Both the position numbers and the translations under genes were made by a program. A stretch of 64,000 nucleotides of DNA, from contig NZ_BDAX01000002.1 of assembly GCF_001612665.1 (NCBI RefSeq), positions 1,178,001 through 1,242,000 of the forward strand, given 5' to 3'. Under the pieces are notes generated by a model. It worked only from the letters and a program-made list of their open reading frames with translations, was not told the DNA's origin and made no database searches. The stretch is from Nocardia alba NBRC 108234 (GTDB taxonomy: Bacteria; Actinomycetota; Actinomycetes; Mycobacteriales; Mycobacteriaceae). Below are positions 18,735-28,000 of the stretch, piece by piece. Each line of letters opens with the position of its first letter. Positions within the stretch are counted from its first letter, which is position 1.

Positions 18735-19118
18735 TCAGCGGAAACCGGCGCGCGAGTCCTCCTCGGTAGCCTCGACGCCCCCTGCCGCACGGTGCATACC
18801 GTGAGCGAACTCGGCCAGGGTGCGCGCTACGTCGAGACCGCCCTGCAGCAGATTCGTTCGCATCCCCACATAGCCGTTGGCGCCCGTGGCGAAGGACTTG
18901 CCGTAGGAGTCGGTGCCCCATGGCGGGTTGTCCGACGACCCACTCACCACCTCTGGCGCCGTGGCGCCACTGTCGTTGACCGCGAACGGGTCCCCCGCCA
19001 CGGACAGGGTGCGAATCAAGGTGTTCACCGCGTTGCCGACCGCCTCCGCCACCTCATCCATGGCCGTCGCTGCCGCCTGCAACTCGCTTGTCGAGTCGAC
19101 AATGATGCGCTGCGCCAT
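18735..19118 (-). CDS. WXG100-type ESX substrate/partner, 127 residues
   Basis: The ATG at 19118 follows GAGGGGAAA. The product is a small helical protein whose central turn reads PPWGTDSYGKSFATG, followed by GYVGMRTNLLQGG. The W-G turn flanked by two helices is the WXG100 plan, with WG-x-D-S-Y-G in place of the strict Trp-x-Gly. The same WG-DDSYG-QFA-G-GY-SRTNLLDG pattern occurs in the protein at 58936-59250, so they are paralogues. Residues 47-80 hold a family-atypical polar insertion (AVNDSGATAPEVVSGSSD). It is the last gene of the substrate operon, downstream of the CpnT-like protein it probably pairs with for export. Confidence 0.82.
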   Translation of the reverse strand: MAQRIIVDSTSELQAAATAMDEVAEAVGNAVNTLIRTLSVAGDPFAVNDSGATAPEVVSGSSDNPPWGTDSYGKSFATGANGYVGMRTNLLQGGLDVARTLAEFAHGMHRAAGGVEATEEDSRAGFR

Positions 19119-19317
19119 CGGTTTCCCCTCCGTCACGGTGTGTGGGGAGTCGATTGTGGTCGGCACGGTCGGCCAGGTTCGGACACCTGAGCCGACACCA
19201 CGGAAACACTGCGTTAACTCACGTCTCGAAACGCTAATACTGTTGTGTCAGAAGATATTTCGGATACTTCGCGAACCAGCATGCACCGACGGTTATCCGG
19301 GCCTCGGGGTCGCCGGG
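19119..19317. other. Intergenic spacer between the CpnT-like and WXG100 genes
   Basis: A 199-base spacer separates two same-strand genes whose upstream neighbours are otherwise contiguous. Its central part (about 19210-19265) is A/T-rich, so the WXG100 gene may have an additional promoter of its own. I see no terminator hairpin and no good coding frame. Confidence 0.4.
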
Positions 19318-21702
19318 TCACACAGGATCGCCTGGCCGCCATGGATCGCCCGGCAGCCGTGCATCGCCCGGTAGCCGCGGGTCACCCGGCAGCCGCGGGT
19401 CGTGCGGCTCGCGCGGATCACCGGGGAATCTGGGGTCACCCGGTAGCCGCGGATCATCCGGTTCGCGCGGGTCACCGGCGAATCTCGGGTCGCCCGGCTC
19501 GCGCGGATCACCGGGCAGCCGTTGGTCGCCGGGCAGTCTCGGGTCGCCGGGGGCGCGTGGGTCGCCAGGCCTGCGGGGTTCGCCGGGGTCGCGAGGTTCG
19601 CGGGGTTCGCCGGGGTCGGGCGGGGTCGTGGGAGTGGGGGTTGGCCGGCCCCAGGCATCGGGGGGTGGGGCGGTGGGGGCGTGGTAGATGGGGACGGGTT
19701 CGTTGTGATGTTTGTCGATCTTGGAGCGGGTCTTGCCGCGTAGGTCGGTGCCTTTGCTCTGGTAGCGGTCGGTGCCCTCGCCACCCTGTCCGTATTCCTT
19801 GCCGATGCGTTCACTGCGCATCAGCGCGCGCTTCCACCAGGTGTTCTCGTCGGCGCCGGGTTGGGTGATCTTGCGGGCCTCGCTGTCGGCCTTGCGGTCG
19901 ATCGCGTCGCGGTCGACGCGGACCATCCGGACCTCGTCGGCGCGGGTTTGCGCGGCGTCGGCCTTGCGTTGCAGGTCGTCGGCTTTGGTCTGGTGTTCGT
20001 CGGCGCGGGTCTGGTGCGCGCTCGCCCGTTCGCGGGCGGTCGCGAGCTCGTGCACCGCTTCGGTGTGGGCGGTGCGGGCTCGGGCCAGAGCCTGCTCGGT
20101 CGCGGCGACGCGTTGGGGGTTCGGCGTCGCGGCATCCCGCGCACTCGTGAATTCCGCTTCCGCTGACCGAACTCGGGCGCCGGCGTTCTCGCTCGCGGTT
20201 CGCGCCTGTGCCACGTTCGCGTGCTCGCTCGCGGCCCGTGTCTGTTGCACGGTCGCGCGCTGCTGGGCGTTGTCGGCGCGGCCCTGCCACTGGTCGGCGC
20301 GCTGCTGGGTCGACTCGGCGCGCTCGTGCATGGTGTGCGCGCGGTCGCCCATCCGACGCCCCCACGGCGGCTGCCGATCGCCCGCCTGGTCCGTGTCGGG
20401 GCGACCGACCGCGCGGGCGCGTTGCTGTTCAGGGGTCGTCGGGTCGGCGGTGCCGCGCAGCCGGGGTTGGGCTTCGCGTATCTGCCGGTTGTGCTCGCGC
20501 AGGTTGGCGGCATCTTGTCGATCGAAGGCGCGCGCCGCGCGTTGCCGAACGGCCGGATCGGCATCGGCGGCGCCCGACGGGCGAGCGACCGGGGCAGGTT
20601 TCGGAATGGGTTCGCGTGGTGCGCCACCCACCGCGGCCAACCTGTTAGACGGCACGTACACGTTGCCTTCGGCGTCGAGCTGAAAATGCCGGAGGAAGCC
20701 GGTGGCGGCCGATCCCTTCGGTACCCGATTCAGCTGGAACAGCCCGCGCGCGCCACCGGCGACCCCGCCGCGCACCCCGCCGCCGACCAGCGAGGCCGCG
20801 AATCCGCTCCCGCTGAACGCGGCCTGCCAGTCGCCGGTGTTCATCGCCGAGGCCATCGCACCGCCGAGCGTGCTCACCTCACCGGCGAACGCGCCGATCG
20901 CCACACCGCGCGCGACCCCGGCGACGGGTCCGAGCCCATTGGTCAACCGCCCGATCGACGCGTCGAAACCGATACCGCCCCAATGTCCGGCGGCGCGCCC
21001 GAAAATGCCGCCGAGCATGGACGACCCGAGCGAGAGCGCCGCCTGATTGCCGTCGAAGTGGCGGCGGGTGCCCGCCGCGAGCTGCCCGCCCTGCACCAAT
21101 CCGTCGATGATCAGCGCCTGTCCGCCGGACACGCTCGCCTTGACGGTGTAGGTCGCCAGATTCTTGACCACGAGTTTGGTCCACGCCCGTTGCCCGACCG
21201 CGCCGACCGCCTTCAGGATCGCCTGCTCGATCCGGCTGACCACCGCGTCCTCGAGCGCGCGCAGACTCGACCGCGTACCCGAGACAGCGGCTGCCTCGAG
21301 GGCGGGCGCGGTCGGCGGGAACATCCACGCCCAGGTGATCTCGGCGAGCAGCAGCGCGTAGGAGATGATCATCATCAGCTTGGCCGCTTGCACGGTGGTG
21401 CCGAAATCGAAAGCGGCGTTGCCGACTTCGTCGAAACTCGCGGCCAGGTCGGTCAGCGAGCTGTCGCCGTCGAGCAAGGCGGTGAACAACGCGTCGATGG
21501 TCTGCGCACCTTCCCCGCTACGGTAGGAGCCGCTCGCGGTCCGCCGCACCTGGGTCAACGGATCTACTTGCGCGGCAATCTCCTTCGCGGCCCCGTGCCA
21601 GGCTCTTCCCATGGTGAAGAGCACATCCTCGTCGCCGAGGGGCGGGTCGACGCCGACGAGCCAACCGAGCCAGCGCAGGTCCGGTGGGATGTGAATGCTC
21701 AC
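19318..21702 (-). CDS. CpnT-like N-terminal domain protein with coiled-coil and PGDPR-repeat tail, 794 residues
   Basis: The GTG at 21702 overlaps the giant gene's stop as GTGA and has no clear Shine-Dalgarno sequence, so translation is probably coupled. Residues 1-130 (IPPDLRWLGWLVGVDPPLGD, DVLFTMGRAWHGAAKEIA) and the MFPPTAPALEAAA segment match the WXG100-like N-terminal domain of CpnT-type T7SS proteins. A glycine/alanine-rich hydrophobic region follows (about 200-350). From about 430 to 640 lies a long Arg/Ala/Glu/Gln-rich coiled coil with recurring QQRADQWQGRADNAQQRA-like units. The tail after residue 690 is a Pro-Gly-Asp-Pro-Arg repeat. I recognise no enzymatic toxin domain, so it may be structural or an adaptor. 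The similar protein at 59260-62043 is the other copy of this architecture. Confidence 0.8.
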   Translation of the reverse strand: MSIHIPPDLRWLGWLVGVDPPLGDEDVLFTMGRAWHGAAKEIAAQVDPLTQVRRTASGSYRSGEGAQTIDALFTALLDGDSSLTDLAASFDEVGNAAFDFGTTVQAAKLMMIISYALLLAEITWAWMFPPTAPALEAAAVSGTRSSLRALEDAVVSRIEQAILKAVGAVGQRAWTKLVVKNLATYTVKASVSGGQALIIDGLVQGGQLAAGTRRHFDGNQAALSLGSSMLGGIFGRAAGHWGGIGFDASIGRLTNGLGPVAGVARGVAIGAFAGEVSTLGGAMASAMNTGDWQAAFSGSGFAASLVGGGVRGGVAGGARGLFQLNRVPKGSAATGFLRHFQLDAEGNVYVPSNRLAAVGGAPREPIPKPAPVARPSGAADADPAVRQRAARAFDRQDAANLREHNRQIREAQPRLRGTADPTTPEQQRARAVGRPDTDQAGDRQPPWGRRMGDRAHTMHERAESTQQRADQWQGRADNAQQRATVQQTRAASEHANVAQARTASENAGARVRSAEAEFTSARDAATPNPQRVAATEQALARARTAHTEAVHELATARERASAHQTRADEHQTKADDLQRKADAAQTRADEVRMVRVDRDAIDRKADSEARKITQPGADENTWWKRALMRSERIGKEYGQGGEGTDRYQSKGTDLRGKTRSKIDKHHNEPVPIYHAPTAPPPDAWGRPTPTPTTPPDPGEPREPRDPGEPRRPGDPRAPGDPRLPGDQRLPGDPREPGDPRFAGDPREPDDPRLPGDPRFPGDPREPHDPRLPGDPRLPGDARLPGDPWRPGDPV
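19321..19620 (-). repeat. PGDPR-type repeats encoding the C-terminal tail of the CpnT-like protein
   Basis: About 14-16 imperfect 18-base units encode repeats of the form x-PGDPR (RLPGDPR, REPGDPR, RFPGDPR). The tail is proline-rich and highly charged and should be extended. Slippage at these units could vary tail length between strains. Confidence 0.85.
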
Positions 21703-22080
21703 GCCAGGCCGAGCGCGGTCGCGGGGTCGAGGGTGGTTTCCGCGTCGTAGGCGGCGGCGTAGCCACCGAGGTAGCTCGCCCATGCCTTCTCGATGATGGC
21801 GGTCCACAGGGGTTGGTCGTCGTCGATGGCGGCGTAGCGGGGCGCACCGGTCGTGGCGTCGGTGTGAAAGGCGCGGTTGACGGTGATGTACTCGACGGTG
21901 CCGTCGGCGGCGGTGACCCGGACTTCGAAGGTGTCGTCGTCGAGGACGGTGATCAGCTCCCTGATCCGGTCGGGTCGTGTGGCTGCCGCGTCCCGCAACG
22001 CCCCGAGCAGGGCGGACTCCCCGAGCGGGCCCGGTCGTACATCGGCGGGACCGACGGCGTCGCCGAACGCCGGATTGGTG
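21699..22080 (-). other. C-terminal truncated calpain-like domain with Ser in place of the active-site Cys
   Basis: Residues about 9643-9769 align with the first third of the calpain domains: NPAFGDAVGPADVRPG, then PLGESALLGALRDAA where the others have GTCYLLADL, then WTAIIEKAWASYLGG. The Cys is a Ser and the chain stops before the His/Asp half, so this domain cannot be a conventional calpain protease. Confidence 0.75.
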
Positions 22081-25000
22081 AACACCCGCTGACTCGCGTC
22101 CGGGAATTGTCCCGGCATCGTGCGCGCGGGCGGCATTGTGGGGTCGTCGTGCTCGATGATCTCGACGGTGACGTGTTCACCCCACTGCTCACGGTGCACG
22201 GTGTGCCCCGATCTCGTTCGCGCGGGGTTCGCCACGACCACCGCCGGATGGGGCCTGCTGCCGTCGGCGGCCGGCTTGCCGGCGCGGCCGAAGACTCGGC
22301 GCCAGATCGAGCCACCGAATTCCTTGGTGACCTGCCCGACGACGAAGCCCGCGAGGCGAGTGACCGGGAGCGGGCTGACCAGAGCTTTGGTGATCTGGTG
22401 TCCGGCGACCGCGGCCGCGAGTTCGGTCGGCACACTGGTCGGCAGCGCGAATTCGCCGGCGCGCACCGCACGCAGGACGGCGGCCAGGCGGGTGCGCACA
22501 GTCGCCACGTCCTGGCGCAGCGCCCAGTCGCGAACATCGGTCACCGGTTGCTGGCCGGCGAGCGCGGCGAGCAGGTCATCGCCGCCGACGCGACGGATCA
22601 GTTCGACGAGAACCGCACTCGACGAGGTCGTTTCGTCCACCGGCGCGGCGCTGTCGGCAAAAACCCACTGCGCCAAATACTTTCCGTACTGCCACAGGGC
22701 CCACGTCGCGACCGAACTCACCGGGTAGTCGCTGAACAGCGCCTTCGCGAGGCCGTCGATGTCGTATTCGGCGAGGATCGGGGTCGTCGGGGTTTCGATG
22801 ACCGGCGGGTTCGCGACAACGGCGGCCGCAACCACCGTTCGGTCGACCGTGCCGTCATGCCGTACCCGGTCATGTCGCGGACGCCGCCCGAACACGGTCG
22901 GCCCGGCGCCGAATTCCGTGGCGAGCCTGCGCGTTACCCACGCGGCCGATTCCAGGAAGACCGTGTCGCTCAGTAGCGCTTTCGACAGGTCGTGCGCCGA
23001 GACGTAACGCAGTGCCCGTTCGGTGAGTGAATGGTCGGACGCCGGGAAGGCGAAGGTTCCCGCCTCGACGTCGGCCAGGAAGCCGGACACCTTCCGCCGC
23101 AGCGTCGCGGGGTCCTGCGCGGCCGCCCAGTCCCGCACCGAGCTCACCGGAGTCGGTCCGTGCACGGCGGCGGACAGCTCGGGGCCGCCGATCCGCGCGA
23201 GAGCGAGCGCGCCGGTACCGGGGTCGGCGGGCGGGCGGCCGAGTGCCTTGTCGGCGGCCCAGCTCGCCCATTCCCACAGGTACTGGCGCACAGCCCACGC
23301 CGCGACGGAACCGACGGGGTAGTTGCCGGTCACCGCGCGCGCGAGCCCGTCGAGGTCGAGAGGTTCGGGAATGCGGTCGAGCCACTCGGGTGTGCCGACG
23401 AGTTGGTCTAGGTCGGCGACCGCGATACCGATCTCGTTGACGAGCGCTTCGGTGCGGGTGGCTTGCCGGACGCTCGGATGCGCGAGTGCGCCGTCCATCG
23501 GCGCGGCGTTCGCACCGGGGGCGAGCACTCGTGCCCGCGCGCCGCGCACTCGGCTCTTCACGGCGGAGGCGATCTCACCGGCCGTCTGTCGACCCAGCCA
23601 CGCGGCCAACTCGGTCACCATCGTGTCGCTCAACAGCGCTTGCGGGACGGGGTGCGCGGCGAGTGCGCGCAGTGCCGACGCCGGTGCCGTGTGCGCTGTC
23701 GCCGGGTCGAATTCGCCCCGCTCGACCGCCTGAAGAAGCTCGCGCACAGCAATTTTCAGCTCGGTGATGTCCTGTCGGGCGGCCCACCTACGCACGGCCG
23801 AGACCGGATAGGGACTGTTGATCACAGCGACGAGTTCCTGGCCGCCGATCGCCGCCGCGATGCCCATGCCGAGACCCGGGACCGGCGTCGGCACAGCGGT
23901 TGGTCTGAGCCAGCCCCAGCGTTCGGCGAGGTGCCGGTTGAGCGCCCAGATACCGACCGCCGCGACGGGGAATTCCCCGGCGAGGCCACGGGCGAGGCCG
24001 TCGAGGTCGTAGGCGGTGATCCAATCGGTCGCCGGGGTGGTCGGGATGGGTGCCACGACGGCGGCGACGGGCGCCTCGGTGGTATCCGGGTCGTGTCCGG
24101 CGAGTGGGACCGAACCGTCGATGACCATCGGGACTGCCGACCGCACTGTCGGCGCGGATCGAATCGCGACGGTGTCGGCCACTGGTTGAGCGCCGCTCGT
24201 CGCTCCGGTGTGCGGCGCGGCCACTATCGGTGGGGTGCTGCGCGTCAACCGTCGCCACCAGCGACGGAAGCCGGAACGTCGCGAATCATTGTGGGCCACA
24301 ATTGTTTCAGCGGAAGTCTGGACAGAGGCCGGGCGTAGGCGGCGCAGCGCGCGACTCAGTCGGGTGGCGATCGAGCCGACCTGAATCGGGGCGGAGGCGC
24401 CGAGCGGGGGCGTGGACCCGAAGGCGGCGAGGGTGCCCGGGCCCGCCGTCCCGAGCACGCTGAACAGGTTCGCGTGCGCTATCTCGACGGGGATCTCGGG
24501 TCCGCCGAGGGGGTCGCGCAGGACAATGGCCAGCGGTTCGCTGTGCCGCCCACCGGTGCGCAGCACCGCCGCGACCGAGTAGCCGTGCGCGGGGCGTAGC
24601 CCGAGTTCGTTCGCGAGCTGTTCGGGCAGAACAGCTTTGGTGCCGAGGTTGACCGTGTCACCACGGTCGAGCAGGTAGTCGATGCGGTCGGCGAGCCAGC
24701 GCTTGGCCGGATCGGCGCTCAACGCTTCGGTCGACTCCCACGCGGCAAGCTCGGCGACCAGCTTCGCGGTCGCCGCGGCCGATCTCTCAGACAGTAGAGC
24801 GGCGAACGTCGGGAGGTCGTCGGCGCGCGGGTGCGCCGACCACACCGGCAGGAGCTCGGCGATGACCTCGGCGACCGCCTCATCGCCGAACAGTTCGGTG
24901 AGCGCGGTCCGATCGAGCCCGGTGATGGCGTGGGGTGTCAGATCCCGCGCGCGCATCGCTTCGGTCACGCCGGCCACGACCGCACCCATCGCCGCGTCGA

Positions 25001-28000
25001 GCACCGCGCCCACCGAGGCCGCGTCGCGGATCGCCGTGAGCTCGGCGAGGGTGCCGGAATACCAGTTCACCACCATGCGCGCGACGCCGGCGCTACCGAT
25101 GAGGTCGGTCATGGTGTCGAGGTCGAGGTGCAGGGCCGTGGTCGCGAGGGGCGCGTCGATCGCCCTGGTCGGCTGACGCCGTCCACCCGCGCCCGCGGCG
25201 AACGGTGGCCGCAACCACTCGGCGGCATCGCCGAGCGCGCCCATCGCGATGCCCGCGTAACCGAGCCCGCCGCCGCGCAACTGGGCCCACGCCTTCTCGA
25301 TCACGGCCGCCCACAGCGGCGTGTGCTCGTCGTGCGCGGCGTAGATCATCTGACCGTCGGCGTCGACGGGGAAGGTGTCGTCGACGGTGACCCAGGTCGG
25401 GCCGCCCGTGCGTGGATCGTGGAAGCGGACGGTGAAGGTGCGCTCGCCGTCGGTGCGCTGCTCGGTGATCATGTCGGTGATCAGGGTCGGGTTGTCCTCG
25501 GCGAGGCCGATGAGGTTGGCCAGGAGGTAGCAGTCGGCGACCCCGCCTTGACGGACATCGGTCGGTCGCGGCGTCGATCCGTTGAACAGCTCACCGCGCG
25601 CGACGCCGAGACCGACCTGAGCCGGCGCGCGGTGCGCCGACGACGAGCCGACGTGGTCGGGGCGATAGTTCGGGGGCGCGACATCGGCCTGTGGTTCGAC
25701 GAGGTCGTGGTGTTCGGCGAGCCACGCGTTACTCAGCACCGCGGAACCGGAATACCCGGCCAGGGATACGATATTGGGAATCGGTTGTGCTACAGGTGAT
25801 TCCATGCGCGACACCGCCGCCTGCGCGGCGATGACGAAGTGCGCCCACACGGGGGGCGTGGTCGGGGTCGCCAACAAGGCGATCGGCCACTGCCCACTCA
25901 CTCGGCTGACCCGCACCCAGCGCGCCCGCCCGTCGACTACCAAACGGACCTCGACGGTGTCGGTCACCCGGTTGTCCGGGGTTTCCCGCAGCGACTCCCT
26001 GATGATCGCCGGCGTCTCGGCCGCGAGCGCGCTGAGTTGCGCGGCGGCGTCGTGGTGCTCGGCGAGCGCGGCGCCCTCCTGCCCAGTGCGCGCCAGCGGG
26101 AGCGGCCCGCTCGACCCCCACAGCGGATGGCCGAGCCGCCACGCCCCGCCATCGACCGGAACTGTCGACAGGTCGATCACCGGGTCGGCCGGGTCGACGT
26201 CGCTCGCGGTCAGCCGCAGCGGTCCGGTGGGGATCACGCCCGATGCGTAGACAGGCGCACCGGCGAGCTGAAGTCGATCGTTTCCGGTAGCGGCATAATC
26301 GGGCAGCGCGGTTTCCTCGACCAAGCGCGCGTCGAACTCGGCGAGCCACTCGTCGTTGACCAGGCGTCGGGTACGGGGGTCGGCCGGATCGCGGATGTCG
26401 TAGTGGTCGACGCCGTCGATGATCTCGGTGCGGCCGTTCCAGAACACCTCGGTGCCGCCGTGCTCGGCGCGGCTCGAGTCGTCCTGGTCGATCGTGTATT
26501 CGTCGGCGGCGCGGTTGGCCAACAGGATGAGTAGGGGCCAACTCGCCTGGGTGGCGGGCCATTCGAATTCGCCGTCATAGTACGGTTCGACCCGCACCCA
26601 ACGCGGCCGACCCTGTACCGCGAGCAGCACATCGATAAGGGTCGCGGTCGCTTCGGTCGCTTCGGTCACCCGGATCATCGCGCGGATCGCGGCGGGATCG
26701 GTGCCGACCAGCTCGCGCAGCGCGGCGACCGCCGGTGTCTCGGGGAATCCGAGCAGGTCCTCGACCGATGGGCCGTTCGCGTGCCACAGCGGGCCGGTCA
26801 GCGGGCGCAGTCGGTAGAGGCCCGCGCGTGCCGCGTCGTGCGGGTCGACCCAGAACGCCGCCTGACGTGCCTGATCGTGGGTCTCGGGGCGGTGTACGAG
26901 GAGGTGGTCGGGCAAAGTCGGGTGGCGCGCGGTCGGGTCGACGTAGATCGCGTCGCCGTCATCGAAGCCGTCGGGCGCGCCTTCCGGCAGCCAGCGGCGC
27001 TGGAATTCCTGATCGTCGGGCGAGTAGCTGGTGAAACCCGCGTCGTAGAGGTCGTCCTCGCGGACCCAGCCCGACCCGTTCGCCCCGGTGACATAGAGCC
27101 ACGTTCCATCGGGACCGGTGTGCGAGGCATCCTGGCCTTCGTTGTGGCCGAAGGTGTCATCGTCGGTAGGTCGCAGCACCTGGCCGCGGTCGGTGACCAC
27201 CGGCGCGTTCGACATCGCGACACTGGCGTTGGTTCCCCACACGATCGGCATCGAGGGAACGCGGATGTCGGGCAGCGGACCACGGCCCTGCGGGTAGACA
27301 GCAGCGTTGGCGATCGGTGCCGGTAGCGCGGGTGCCAGGGTGAGCGGATGGCGCTCGCCCGCGACCCCGACTCGTGAGCGGATGGGCATCGTCACCACGG
27401 GAACATCCGGTAGCGGCGAGGCCGGCACCGGCTCGACGAGCCCGAAACTATTGCCGTTTCCGGCTTCTCGGGTGAGTGCGGCCGCCGCGGCCATGGCTTC
27501 GAGGACGATGGCGGGCCAGATCACGGCGTCCGGGTCGGGCCAGGGCAGACTGGTGAGGCGGTCGACGCGCAGCCAGCGAGCGACGCCGTCGACGAGCAGG
27601 TGGACGTCGTAGGTCATCGTCTCGTAGTCGGGTCGAACCATCCGCCGGATCGCCACCGGGTCCTGTTCGACCAGCGCGAGCAGGGCGGCCAGATCGGGCG
27701 AGTAGGGCAGGTCGTCCAGGTCGGCGGCGACCGGTCCGTCGACGTCCCAGGGTCGGCCACGCAGATAGTTGGGTGCGCGCAGCCCGAGCATCTCGCAGCG
27801 ATCGAGCCGAGCGAGCCATTCACGCCCCGCGTGTGTCAGCCAGAGGTGGGCCACATCGCCTTCGAAATGCGGGGTCGCCTCGATCATGACCAGGTCTGAC
27901 CCGCGCAGGGTGAGCACGGCCGGCCCGGTCTCGGTGTTGTGCACCGCCAGGTCGACCGTGCGGTGCAGGGCCGAGCCCTCGGGATCTGTGTGATATCCGT

